Assembly: GCF_007829875.1 (NCBI RefSeq)
Contig: NZ_VIWV01000001.1
Coordinates: forward strand, 6,322,501 to 6,386,500
DNA length: 64,000 bases
Direction: 5' to 3'
Source of the DNA: Streptomyces capillispiralis
GTDB lineage: Bacteria > Actinomycetota > Actinomycetes > Streptomycetales > Streptomycetaceae
The first letter of the stretch is position 1; every line of letters begins with the position of its first letter. Below the pieces are notes generated by a model. The model worked only from the letters and a program-made list of their open reading frames with translations. It did not search any database and was not told the origin of the DNA. The position numbers and the translations under genes are program-made. Shown here in pieces: positions 35,622 through 44,800 of the stretch.

Positions 35622-36308
35622 GTGGAAAACGGCGCCGCCCAGCCCGTGATTGTCGCCATAGACGGCCCCTCCGGCACGGGCAAGTCGAGCACGTCGAAGG
35701 CCGTGGCGGCGCAGCTCGGCCTGAGCTACCTGGACACCGGCGCCCAGTACCGGGCGATCACCTGGTGGATGGTGCACCACGGCATCGACACCGACGACCC
35801 CACCGCGATCGCCGCCGTGGCCGCGAAGCCGGAGATCGTCTCGGGCACCGACCCCGAGGACCCGACCATCACCGTCGACGGCGTCGACGTGGCCGGCCCG
35901 ATCCGCGGGCAGGACGTCACCTCCAAGGTCAGCGCGGTCAGCGCGGTCCCCGAGGTGCGGACCAGGATCACCGAGCTGCAGCGCTCCATCGCCGCCTCCG
36001 CCGTCACCGGCATCGTCGTCGAGGGCCGTGACATCGGCACCACCGTGCTCCCCGACGCCGACCTGAAGATCTTCCTCACCGCCTCCGAGGAGGCGCGGGC
36101 TGCCCGCCGCAGCGGCGAGCTGAAGGGTGCCGACCTGAAGACCACCCGCGAGGCCCTGGCCAAGCGGGACGCCGCGGACTCCAGCCGCAAGACCTCCCCG
36201 CTGGCCAAGGCCGGCGACGCGGTCGAGGTGGACACCACCGACCTGACCCTGCCGCAGGTCATCGAGTGCGTCGTCACCCTCGTCGAGGAGAAGCGGGCCG
36301 GGAAGTGA
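35622..36308 (+). CDS. cmk: cytidylate kinase
   Basis: 228 aa, GTG 35622 with aggaagg at proper spacing. P-loop VIVAIDGPSGTGKSSTSKAV at residues ~7-26. The CMP-binding region has LDTGAQYRAITWWMVHH and VEGRDIGTTVLPDADLKIFLTA, and the lid carries KRDAADSSRK. It phosphorylates CMP and dCMP with ATP. It overlaps the plsC-like gene (GTGA), and cmk-plsC-der form one unit as in many actinobacteria. Confidence 0.96.
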   Translation: MENGAAQPVIVAIDGPSGTGKSSTSKAVAAQLGLSYLDTGAQYRAITWWMVHHGIDTDDPTAIAAVAAKPEIVSGTDPEDPTITVDGVDVAGPIRGQDVTSKVSAVSAVPEVRTRITELQRSIAASAVTGIVVEGRDIGTTVLPDADLKIFLTASEEARAARRSGELKGADLKTTREALAKRDAADSSRKTSPLAKAGDAVEVDTTDLTLPQVIECVVTLVEEKRAGK

Positions 36309-36952
36309 CCGACGTCCCATCGGTGCGGGGCGCCGAGGTCGGGCGGCGCATCGGCGTCGGCCTGATGTACGGGCTGTTCAGGCCGCGCGTGCTGGGCGCC
36401 TGGCGGGTGCCGGCGGCCGGCCCGGTGATCCTCGCCGTGAACCACTCCCACAACGTCGACGGCCCGATGGTCATGGGCGTGGCGCCCCGGCCGACGCACT
36501 TCCTGATCAAGAAGGAGGCGTTCGTCGGCCCGCTCGACCCGTTCCTGACCGGTATCGGCCAGCTCAAGGTGGACCGGGACACCACCGACCGCACGGCGAT
36601 CTCCCGGGCGCTGGGCGTGCTGGAGCAGGGCGGCGTCCTCGGCATCTTCCCCGAGGGCACGCGCGGTGAGGGCGACTTCGCCTCGCTGCGCGCGGGGCTC
36701 GCGTACTTCGCCGTGCGCGGCGGGGCGCCGATCGTGCCCGTCGCCGTGCTGGGAAGTTCGGAGCGGCCCGGACGGTTGATAAAGGCGCTGCCCCCGCTGC
36801 GCTCCCGCGTCGACGTCGTCTTCGGCGACCCCTTCGACGCGGGCGACGGCAGCGGGCGGCGTACGCGCAAGGCGCTCGACGAGGCGACCGAGCGCATCCA
36901 GAAGCAGCTCACCGCGCACCTGGAAAACGCCAGGCGCCTCACCGGGCGCTGA
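36305..36952 (+). CDS. 1-acyl-sn-glycerol-3-phosphate acyltransferase (PlsC family)
   Basis: 215 aa, GTG 36305 overlapping the cmk stop. PlsC motif I is NHSHNVDGPM near residue 45 (H-x4-D), motif II contains KVDRDTTDRTAISRAL near 89-104, and motif III FPEGTRGEG is near 115. The family acylates lysophosphatidic acid or related acceptors at the cytoplasmic membrane face. Only one weak hydrophobic segment (VILAVNHS side) is seen, so it is a peripheral protein. Location between cmk and der is conserved; which acyltransferase step it performs in the cell is not decided. Confidence 0.92.
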   Translation: MTDVPSVRGAEVGRRIGVGLMYGLFRPRVLGAWRVPAAGPVILAVNHSHNVDGPMVMGVAPRPTHFLIKKEAFVGPLDPFLTGIGQLKVDRDTTDRTAISRALGVLEQGGVLGIFPEGTRGEGDFASLRAGLAYFAVRGGAPIVPVAVLGSSERPGRLIKALPPLRSRVDVVFGDPFDAGDGSGRRTRKALDEATERIQKQLTAHLENARRLTGR

Positions 36953-37029
36953 GCGACACTTGAGTAGTGGATCACCCGTGTGCCGGGTGCCCCACCGATC
37001 ACCACGATGAACGACGAGGTACGGACTTC

Positions 37030-38520
37030 ATGAACGACCACATCCAGCCCGACGGCTCGGACGCGTACGAGGGTGCGCACGAGCACGACCACGGGGCGCT
37101 GGGCGATGCCGAGTTCGCGGAGTTCATGGAGCTCGCCGCGGAGGAGGGCTTCGACCTCGAGGACGTCGAGGGCGCCATCGAGGCGGCCGGCCACGGCCCG
37201 CTGCCGGTGCTCGCCGTCGTCGGCCGGCCCAACGTCGGCAAGTCGACCCTGGTGAACCGGATCATCGGCCGCCGCGAGGCGGTCGTCGAGGACAAGCCGG
37301 GCGTCACCCGCGACCGTGTCACCTACGAGGCCGAGTGGGCGGGCCGCCGCTTCAAGGTCGTCGACACCGGCGGCTGGGAGCAGGACGTCCTCGGCATCGA
37401 CGCGTCCGTGGCCGCGCAGGCCGAGTACGCGATCGAGGCCGCCGACGCGGTCGTCTTCGTCGTCGACGCCAAGGTGGGCGCGACCGACACCGACGAGGCC
37501 GTGGTCCGGCTGCTGCGCAAGGCCGGCAAGCCGGTCGTGCTGTGCGCCAACAAGGTGGACGGCCCGAGCGGCGAGGCCGACGCCGCCTACCTGTGGTCCC
37601 TGGGCCTGGGCGAGCCGCACCCGGTCTCCGCGCTGCACGGCCGCGGCACCGGCGACATGCTGGACCAGGTCCTGGAGGTGCTGCCGGAGGCCCCGGCGCA
37701 GACCTTCGGCACCGCCGTCGGCGGCCCCCGCCGGGTCGCGCTGATCGGCCGTCCGAACGTCGGCAAGTCCTCGCTGCTGAACAAGGTGGCGGGCGAGGAG
37801 CGGGTCGTCGTCAACGAGCTCGCCGGCACCACCCGCGACCCGGTCGACGAGATGATCGAACTGGGCGGCAAGACCTGGAAGTTCGTCGACACGGCGGGCA
37901 TCCGCAAGCGCGTCCACCTCCAGCAGGGCGCCGACTACTACGCCTCGCTGCGCACTGCCGCCGCCGTCGAGAAGGCCGAGGTCGCCGTCGTCCTCATCGA
38001 CGCCGCCGACTCCATCTCGGTGCAGGACCAGCGCATCGTGACCATGGCCGTGGAGGCGGGCCGCGCCCTCGTCCTCGCCTACAACAAGTGGGACACCCTC
38101 GACGAGGAGCGCCGCTACTACCTGGAGCGGGAGATCGAGACCGAGCTGGGCCAGGTGGCGTGGGCGCCGCGGGTGAACGTCTCGGCGCACACCGGCCGGC
38201 ACATGGAGAAGCTGGTCCCGGCCATCGAGACGGCCCTGGAGGGCTGGGAGACCCGGGTGCCGACCGGCCGTCTGAACGCCTTCCTCGGCGAACTGGTCGC
38301 CGCCCACCCGCACCCGGTGCGGGGCGGCAAGCAGCCGCGCATCCTGTTCGGCACCCAGGCGGGCACCAGGCCGCCGCGGTTCGTACTGTTCGCCTCCGGC
38401 TTCATCGAGGCCGGCTACCGGCGCTTCATCGAGCGCCGGCTGCGCGAGGAGTTCGGCTTCGAGGGGACGCCGATCCACATCTCGGTGCGGGTGCGCGAGA
38501 AGCGCGGCAGGAAGAAGTAG
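37030..38520 (+). CDS. der: ribosome-biogenesis GTPase Der (EngA)
   Basis: 496 aa, ATG 37030. Two tandem Era-like GTPase domains and a KH-like C-terminus. Domain 1 has G1 GRPNVGKST near residue 65, with DTGG and NKVD. Domain 2 has G1 GRPNVGKSS near 240, DTAG near 289 and NKWD. The C-terminus includes GTQAGTRPPRFVLFASGF. Der acts in 50S subunit maturation. The first ~55 residues are an acidic extension common in actinobacteria. It is the last gene of the cmk-plsC-der unit and is followed by an exceptional hairpin. Confidence 0.96.
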   Translation: MNDHIQPDGSDAYEGAHEHDHGALGDAEFAEFMELAAEEGFDLEDVEGAIEAAGHGPLPVLAVVGRPNVGKSTLVNRIIGRREAVVEDKPGVTRDRVTYEAEWAGRRFKVVDTGGWEQDVLGIDASVAAQAEYAIEAADAVVFVVDAKVGATDTDEAVVRLLRKAGKPVVLCANKVDGPSGEADAAYLWSLGLGEPHPVSALHGRGTGDMLDQVLEVLPEAPAQTFGTAVGGPRRVALIGRPNVGKSSLLNKVAGEERVVVNELAGTTRDPVDEMIELGGKTWKFVDTAGIRKRVHLQQGADYYASLRTAAAVEKAEVAVVLIDAADSISVQDQRIVTMAVEAGRALVLAYNKWDTLDEERRYYLEREIETELGQVAWAPRVNVSAHTGRHMEKLVPAIETALEGWETRVPTGRLNAFLGELVAAHPHPVRGGKQPRILFGTQAGTRPPRFVLFASGFIEAGYRRFIERRLREEFGFEGTPIHISVRVREKRGRKK

Positions 38521-38528
38521 CGGACGGC

Positions 38529-38579
38529 GGACAGGGGGAAGGGGCGGTCCCGGTGCGGGACCGCCCCTTCCCCCTGTCC
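38529..38579. terminator. 23-bp bidirectional terminator after der
   Basis: Arms 38529-38551 and 38557-38579 are perfectly complementary over 23 bp with a 5-nt loop (ggtgc). It lies between two convergent stops (38520 and 38589) and should end transcription in both directions. No T-run. Confidence 0.9.
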
Positions 38580-38588
38580 GTGCCCCGG

Positions 38589-39002
38589 TCAGGCGCCTCT
38601 GCGCGGGGTCGGCGGCAGTCCGGCCGGGACGTGGTGCATCCCGGAGACGTTCCGGCCGACCGTGCCGACCCGCTGCCACTGCGGCTGCTGACCGGTGCCC
38701 TGACGGGTGCTGCCCGCCCCGTAGCCGCCGTACGCACCGCTGACCAGGGAGGCGCCGAACGAGCCGGGGCTGTGGCCGCCGTACGAGCCCGTACTGTGCG
38801 GGATGTTCCCGAAGGCGGTGAAGCCCAGGTCCTCCTCGCCGCTGCGGTCACCCGGCAGCGAACGGAAGGACTTGACGTACTCGGTGTAGAGGGCGTCGTA
38901 GATCGGCGTGGCCGAGGGGCCGCTCCGGGAGTCCTGCGCCGGGCGCACGGGGGCGGGGACCGAGGCGAGGGACTGGCGGCGGGGAACGTCATATGCGTGC
39001 AC
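38589..39002 (-). CDS. conserved hypothetical protein, Gly/Ser/Tyr-rich
   Basis: 137 aa if translation starts at GTG 39002 (MHAYDVPRRQSLA); GTG 39017 is another option and no strong ribosome-binding site is visible. Residues ~30-65 contain an ordered-looking segment, SATPIYDALYTEYVKSFRSLPGDRSGEEDLGF. Residues ~66-110 are low complexity (GGHSPGSFGASLVSGAYGGYGAGS). No domain is recognised and the function is unknown. It lies 89 nt downstream of the next minus-strand gene and may be co-transcribed with it. Confidence 0.6.
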   Translation of the reverse strand: MHAYDVPRRQSLASVPAPVRPAQDSRSGPSATPIYDALYTEYVKSFRSLPGDRSGEEDLGFTAFGNIPHSTGSYGGHSPGSFGASLVSGAYGGYGAGSTRQGTGQQPQWQRVGTVGRNVSGMHHVPAGLPPTPRRGA

Positions 39003-39090
39003 GTATGTCCAAACGACCCCGTGCCGTTGGGGATGCGGCCGTTTTGCGGCTTTCGCCGCTCGCGTGCCCGGCGCGCGCCGGCCGGGTCGG

Positions 39091-39873
39091 TCAGACGCCG
39101 GCGAGCGGCAGCGCCGAGGCGACCAGCTGGCCGTTGGCGGCCGCCTTGTCCAGCGCGTCGCGCAGCAGGTCCTCACGCGGCTGGCGGCCGATCGAGCCGA
39201 CCGGGGCCGCGAACATCAGCACCTGGTGGTGCTTGTTGGCGGCCGTCCGCCAGCCGTCGGTGACCTGGAGCGGCTGGTGCGCCTGCCACCAGGCCACGGG
39301 CCGGCCGCCGCCGGGGTTCGGCTGCAGCACCGCGTGCAGCTGTCCCGCGGCGAGCAGCACCGACCAGCCGTGCAGCACCGGAGGCACGGCCGACAGCTCG
39401 GTCAGGGGCATGAAGCCCTGCTCGATCAGCAACGGCAGGAAGTCGTCGCCCGCCCCGAGCGAACCGGGCCGCGCGACCGGCGCGGTCGGCTCGACGACCA
39501 GGGCCGGGTGCAACTCCCCGGAGATCAGGACCAGTCCGCTGGTCACCCCGAGCACGGCCTGCTCCGGGGCGGCGTTCGCGGGCGCCGGCGCGCCGGTGTC
39601 CCCGCCGATGGCCCGCACGGCCCCCTGCAACTGCGCCTCGGTGACCTGGACCACCTGCGAGGGCAGGCAGGTGGCGTGGGCGAAGGCGAGCACGGCGGTC
39701 TCGTCGCCGATGAATAGGACGGTGCTGGTGCGCTCCTGCTCCGGGTGGCCCGGGGTGCGGCAGGAGGTGCAGTCGTAACTGCCCGGGGCGGACTCTCCGG
39801 CGAGCAGTCGGTCTGCTTCTTCGTCGCCGATCTCGGCGCGTACCTCGTCGCTGACGTCGAGCATGCGCGGCAC
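39091..39873 (-). CDS. conserved hypothetical protein with N-terminal Cys cluster
   Basis: 260 aa, GTG 39873 (gggag six bases upstream); ATG 39864 is three codons further. Residues ~33-70 hold CTSCRTPGHPEQE and FAHATCLPSQ, a possible C-x2-C ... H-x-x-C metal site. The remainder is alpha/beta, with VLISGELHPALVVEP and ending RDALDKAAANGQLVASALPL. No known family is recognised with confidence. No signal peptide is seen. It diverges from the Rpf-like gene across a 540-nt region. Confidence 0.75.
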   Translation of the reverse strand: MPRMLDVSDEVRAEIGDEEADRLLAGESAPGSYDCTSCRTPGHPEQERTSTVLFIGDETAVLAFAHATCLPSQVVQVTEAQLQGAVRAIGGDTGAPAPANAAPEQAVLGVTSGLVLISGELHPALVVEPTAPVARPGSLGAGDDFLPLLIEQGFMPLTELSAVPPVLHGWSVLLAAGQLHAVLQPNPGGGRPVAWWQAHQPLQVTDGWRTAANKHHQVLMFAAPVGSIGRQPREDLLRDALDKAAANGQLVASALPLAGV

Positions 39874-40218
39874 GGGTGGCTCCCTCGGGATGCGGTGCGT
39901 GGCGAGGCCGGGTGGCTCCCGGCCCGTGGTCCGGGTGGGTCCCCGGGCTCATGAAGAAGACAACGGGCGATCTGTGGCGGGAGTCACGCCCCAAGGCGAA
40001 CGGAATCGAACCATCCAGCGCACTCGGTCACGGCCGGCGCGGAATCCGGCACTCATCGTCAACTTCCCGTGTACGCACTGCGGTTGACCGGGTGAGGAGA
40101 CTCACAGATTACCGGGTTCGGTGGTCGACAAATCCGGAAATCAGCGAATGAAGTGGGTGGCCGGAAATCGCCGATACCCAGGGTAATGGGCAACTGGCCT
40201 GGCACAACAGGCCATTGG

Positions 40219-40248
40219 TTGATCCGGGCCCCCTGGGCTCCTTAGATT
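40219..40248 (+). promoter_or_regulatory. candidate promoter of the Rpf-like gene
   Basis: -35 ttgatc (40219-40224), 18-nt spacer, -10 tagatt (40243-40248), predicting a transcription start near 40255 and a leader of about 160 nt. Confidence 0.5.
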
Positions 40249-40254
40249 CCTCCG

Positions 40255-40405
40255 CCGTGTGCAACGAGCACCGCTCGGGTACGTCCGCCGAACGCACCGC
40301 ACAGCACCAGCGATCGACCCGCAGGCGGACGGGGCGGGCGCGGCTCACCCGCCTCATGGCGGCGTGGGCGGCGTTCCGTCCTGGGGACCCCGAGTCCTGG
40401 GGAAG
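40255..40405 (+). ncRNA. candidate c-di-AMP (ydaO/yuaA-type) riboswitch leader
   Basis: The leader has the right size and place: such riboswitches precede rpf and other cell-wall hydrolase genes in Streptomyces (established for rpfA). It contains tccgccgaacgcacc and, 20 nt on, gacccgcaggcgg, which recall the conserved core CCGAA ... ACC-CGCAGGCG of this class. GC-rich self-complementary segments (tccgcc/ggcgga, cctggggaccccgag) also occur. I could not fold it; the assignment rests on motif memory and context. Confidence 0.4.
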
Positions 40406-40413
40406 GGACCTAC

Positions 40414-41085
40414 ATGTCCGCATGTGCCGATAACACCCGCCACCACGCTCGCAAGACCCGTACGACGGCGGTCCTCGCCGGCGCGGCACTGCTCGCGCCC
40501 CTCGCCCTGCTGACCGCGACCGGGAACGCCGCGGCGGCGGACGGCGGGGTGTGGGACCGCATCGCCCAGTGCGAGAGCGGCGGCGACTGGCACATCAACA
40601 CCGGCAACGGCTACTACGGCGGACTGCAGTTCTCCGCCGCCACCTGGCGCGCCTACGGCGGCACGGCCTACGCGCCGACGGCCGACCGGGCCACCAGGTC
40701 CCAGCAGATCGCGGTGGCCACCAAGGTCCAGCGCGCCCAGGGGTGGGGCGCCTGGCCGACCTGCTCGGCCCGCGCGGGGGCGTCCGGGAGCGCACCCGCC
40801 ACGGACCCGGTGGCGGCGGACAGGGCCCCGTCGAAGTCCCCGGCCCCCTCCGAGCCCTCGAAGTCGTCGAGTCCGGCGCGGTCGTCCGAGCCGTCGGCGG
40901 CCCCGGCCGCCGGGCACGGGGACCGGACGGCGTCCGGCGGCGACTACACCGTCCGCGCGGGCGACACCCTGAGCGGCATCGCCGCACGGCACGGGCTCGA
41001 CTGGCGGCGCCTGTACGACGCCAACCGGTCCGTCGTCGGCGGCGATCCGGACGTGATCGTCCCCGGGCAGCGACTCGACGTCTGA
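40414..41085 (+). CDS. resuscitation-promoting-factor-like muralytic enzyme with LysM
   Basis: 223 aa, ATG 40414 with ggaaggga upstream. Signal peptide residues 1-~41 (TTAVLAGAALLAPLALLTATGNAAA). The Rpf transglycosylase-like domain spans residues ~44-122: GVWDRIAQCESGGDW with catalytic Glu54, then GYYGGLQFSAATWRAYGG and the closing VQRAQGWGAWPTC. A Ser/Pro-rich linker follows, then a LysM domain at 178-223 (YTVRAGDTLSGIAARHGL). It cleaves peptidoglycan outside the cell during germination or outgrowth. The domain order is that of RpfA-type proteins. Confidence 0.94.
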   Translation: MSACADNTRHHARKTRTTAVLAGAALLAPLALLTATGNAAAADGGVWDRIAQCESGGDWHINTGNGYYGGLQFSAATWRAYGGTAYAPTADRATRSQQIAVATKVQRAQGWGAWPTCSARAGASGSAPATDPVAADRAPSKSPAPSEPSKSSSPARSSEPSAAPAAGHGDRTASGGDYTVRAGDTLSGIAARHGLDWRRLYDANRSVVGGDPDVIVPGQRLDV

Positions 41086-41107
41086 GCCGCCCCCGCACCC
41101 GGCACAC

Positions 41108-41137
41108 GGGCCCCGTCCGACCGGCCGGACGGGGCCC
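41108..41137. terminator. terminator between rpf-like gene and livF-like gene
   Basis: GGGCCCCGTCCG (41108-41119), loop accggc, CGGACGGGGCCC (41126-41137): 12 bp perfect. It lies between convergent stops at 41085 and 41191. Confidence 0.8.
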
Positions 41138-41190
41138 CGCGCCCTCCCAGGGCCTGTCGTTCGGGTCACGCCGGCGTCGCGGGGCCGACC

Positions 41191-41859
41191 CTAGAACCGC
41201 TGCGCCGAGGCGGACCGGCCGAGTTCACCCGCCTCCCCGGCGAAGACCACCGCGCCCCGGCGCAGGACGTACACGAAGGCCCGCCGGCCGAGCAGCGCGG
41301 GCGGCAGCCGCTGCTCGGCGACGACCACGCACGCGTCGAGGCCGGCCAGCAGCGCGTAGGTGCGGGCCGCGACCGCGGGGGCCATGCCCTGCGCGGGCTC
41401 GTCGACGAGCACCACGCGCGCGCGGGCGAGCAGCGCCCGGGACAGGGCCAGCATGCGCTGCTCCCCGCCGGAGAGCGTGCCCGCCCGGCGTTCCAGCAGC
41501 GGCCGCAGCGCCGGGTAGGCGGCGAGCGCGGGCTGCGGGTCGGGCGCGGTGAGGGCGAGGTTCTCGCGCACCGTGAGGGAACCGAACACCGCCTGCCGCT
41601 CCGGCACCAGGCACATCCCGCGCCGCGCCCGCTCGAACGCCGGTACGCCGGTCACGTCCACGCCGTCCCACCGCACCGCCCCGCCGGACAGCGGCACGGC
41701 CCCGGCCAGCGCGCGCAGCACGGTCGTACGTCCGGAGCCGTTGCGGCCCAGCAGCACGGTGAGTCCGGGGCCCGGGGCGGCGAGGGTGACGCCGTGCAGG
41801 GCCTCCAGGGGGCCGTACCGGACGCGCGCGCGGTGCAGTGAGAGGACGGTCGCGGTCAT
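41191..41859 (-). CDS. branched-chain amino-acid-type ABC ATPase (LivF), Walker A Lys replaced by Arg
   Basis: 222 aa, ATG 41859 overlapping the upstream stop (ATGA). The order of motifs is that of LivF: VRYGPLEALHGVTL, Walker A LLGRNGSGRTT at residues 37-46, GMCLVPERQAVFGSLTVRENL, signature LSGGEQRMLALSRAL and Walker B RVVLVDEPAQGM. The Walker A Lys is Arg here (GSGRTT in place of GSGKST), which normally cripples ATP hydrolysis, while the signature and Walker B are intact. It pairs with the LivG domain at the end of the fused upstream protein, so the dimer would have one normal and one degenerate site. Confidence 0.9.
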   Translation of the reverse strand: MTATVLSLHRARVRYGPLEALHGVTLAAPGPGLTVLLGRNGSGRTTVLRALAGAVPLSGGAVRWDGVDVTGVPAFERARRGMCLVPERQAVFGSLTVRENLALTAPDPQPALAAYPALRPLLERRAGTLSGGEQRMLALSRALLARARVVLVDEPAQGMAPAVAARTYALLAGLDACVVVAEQRLPPALLGRRAFVYVLRRGAVVFAGEAGELGRSASAQRF

Positions 41860-44800
41860 GGGCGCTCCGCCTCCCCGAGGGAGCCGAGGACACGGCCGGG
41901 GGGACCGGAGGCGACGATCCGGCCCGCCGCCATCACGTGCACGACGTCGGCGAGGCCGGCCACCAGGTTCGGATCGTGCTCGACGACCAGGAGCGCCGTG
42001 CCGTCGGCGGCCAGCGCCTTCAGGATCCGCGCCAGCGCGGCGACCTCGGCGGTGTCGAGCCCGGCGGCCGGTTCGTCCAGCAGGAGCACGCGCGGACCGG
42101 TGGCCAGGGCCCGCGCGAGTTCCACCCGGCGCAGCGTCCCGGTGGGCAGCCCCGCGGCGGGGCGGGCCCGCACCGGTCCGTCGAGGCCGAGCAGCCGCAG
42201 CGTGCGCTCCACCGCGCGGGGATCGCCCGGCCGGCCCTGCTCGGCGCCGACGCGCACGTTCTCGGCCACGGTCAGCGTCGGGAAGACCGCCAGCTGCTGG
42301 AAGGTCCGCGCGATGCCGAGCCGGGTGCGGGCGTGCGCGGGCAGCCGGGTGATGTCGCGCCCCGCGAGCCGGACCGAGCCCCGCGCGGGCCGCAGCGTGC
42401 CCGCCAGACAGTGGAACAGCGTGCTCTTGCCGGCCCCGTTGGGCCCGACGACGGCGGTCACCCGCCCGGCCACGAGGCCGAGATCCACACCGTCCAGCGC
42501 GGTGAACCCGCCGTAGCGGACGCGCAGGGCACGGGCTTCGAGGACGGGGGGTGCGGCGGGTTCGTCCGCGGGGGCGGGGGCCGGGCGCCGCGATCCGGGG
42601 GACGGACCGCCCGGGGCGGCGCGGACCGGCCCGTCCCGCAGCGGGCGGGCGGCGGTCCCGCCGGGCGTGACGGCCTCCTCGCGGGCGGTCGCCTCCGTCC
42701 CGTCGTCGCGGCGGGCGGTACGGCGGGGGGACGGGGTACCGGCGCTCTCGCCGGCTGGGACGGCGCCCCTCCGGGGCGGACCGCCCGGCGGGCGGTCCGC
42801 GGCCGTTGCCGAGGCCGGGAGGCGCGGCCGGCCGCCCGGCGGGTGCTCCGTCGGCTCGGGCGGGGGCCGGTCGCCCGGCCGGTGTTTCGGCGGGTGCGGG
42901 GGCCGCGGCCGGTCGCCCGGCGGGCTGACGGGGGGACGTTCCGCCGCCCCACCCCCGCCCGCACCCCCTGCCGCGAGCCGGTCGTGACGGCGCCCCGGAA
43001 AGCCGGGCACCCGGTAGCGCCCGCCCGGGGCTCCCCTCCGCCGTCGGCGCGCGCCCGTGGCCGTCGCCCCCGCCGGCACCGGAACCGGTACCGGGGCGGG
43101 TTCCGGCCCGCGCAGCAGGTGGCGTACCCGGGCGCCCAGCGGAGTCGGTTCCGGCGGCCGGGCCGGCCGCAGGCGCTCCGCCGCCGCGCGCAGCACGTCG
43201 TGCGGGCCGCCCGGGAAGCGGCCGGCCAGGACCGCCAGCACGCCGATCACCGCCGCCGCCACGCCACCGCGCGTACCGGCGTCCAGGCCGACCAGCAGCG
43301 CCGCGGCCAGCAGCGCGCCCAGGGCGCTGTCGGCGCCCAGCACCACCACCGCGGCGAACCACAGCAGGCCCCGCACCGGGTCGTACGCCGCGGGGTCGAA
43401 GGCGCGCAGTCCCATGCCGAGCATGCCGCCGCCGAGCGCGGCCAGCGCGGCACCGCAGACGAAGGCCAGCAGCTTCAGCGACGGCACCCGCACGCCCGCC
43501 GCCCGCGCCCCGGACTCGTGGTCCCGCATCGCCGCCAGCGCGCGGCCCGTACGGCCCCGGCGCAGGGCCCAGGCCGCCGTCAGCGCGCACGCCAGGAGGG
43601 CCAGCTCCAGGACGTAGTACGCGCGGTCGCCGTCGAAGCCCGCCGGGCGGCCCAGGGACAGCCCCGACGTGGCGTACGGCTGGTCGAAGACGAAGCGGCT
43701 CACGCCGACGCCGACCGCGAACGTCGCCAGTGCCAGTGCGAGCCCCCGGCGGCCGATCGCCGGCCAGCCGGTCAGCACGCCCAGCGGGGCGACCAGGACG
43801 ACCGCCACCGCGAGCGCGACCAGTTCCGGCAGCCGGGGCAGGCCGGGGAAGCGGCCGGCCGCGAGCAGCGCCGTGAACAGGGCGCCCAGGCCGGCGTACG
43901 CCGCCTGCCCGAGCGAGATCTGGCCGCCCCGGCCGGTGACCACCACCAGCGACAGCAGCACCACCCCGAGCGCCGGCACCTGCACCGCCGTGTGCAGGTC
44001 GCCCCCGGCGAAGCCCAGCGGCAGCAGGAAGAGCACCCCGGCCACGATCCAGACGCCCGGCGGGGTCGGCGCCCGCCCGCCGGCCGTGCGCGGGAGCGCG
44101 TCGCGCGCGCCCGCCCCGGGCAGCACCAGTGCGGCGAACAGCAGCGCCACGACGAACAGGTTGGCGCCGACCGCCTGGAACAGCGGCTCGCCCCACCCCG
44201 ACGGGTGCAGCCGCGTCAGCTGACTCTGCGCCACCCCGATGCCGAGCGCGACGGCCACCGCCACCGGCAGACTCCGCATCCGCGCGGCGACCGCGACCGC
44301 CACCACCTCCATGACGAGCAGCGGCAGCCCGTACGGGTCGAGCCGCACGTACGGCGCCAGCAGCACCCCGGTCAGACCGGCCGTGAACGAGCCGAAGGCC
44401 CAGCCCGCCGCCGCCACCCGGTCCGCGTCGACACCCGCGAGCACGGCCAGTGACCGGTCGTCCACGACGGCCCGCAGCTCCCGCCCGAACCGCGTCCACC
44501 GGATCACCGCGCCGACCCCGGCGGCCAGTACGGCCACCACCGCGAGCTGCCCCCACGGGTCCGCCGGCACCAGCACCGGCGCGTCGTCCCGCGCTCCCTG
44601 CCCCCACAGCAGCGCGGCCCCGCCCACCAGCAGCACGAACACCCCGATGGACGCCACGAGCGCACGCGCCGGGTCCCCGCCCCGCACGGACAGCGGCCGG
44701 AACACCCACCGCTCCAGCACCACTCCGAGTCCCGGCGCCACCACCAGCAGCGTCAGCGCGGAGGCCCACCACAGCGGCCAGCCCCAGTCGACCACGCACC

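Larger units (their letters stand above)
39874..40413. other. 540-nt divergent intergenic region with long Rpf leader
   Basis: Contains the promoter of the Rpf-like gene, a ~160-nt leader that may be structured RNA, and upstream of it an A/T-richer patch (39950-40150) without genes. A 7-bp hairpin TGGCCTG-gcacaa-CAGGCCA lies at 40195-40214, just ahead of the candidate promoter. The short frames here lack ribosome-binding sites and Streptomyces codon bias. Confidence 0.55.
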
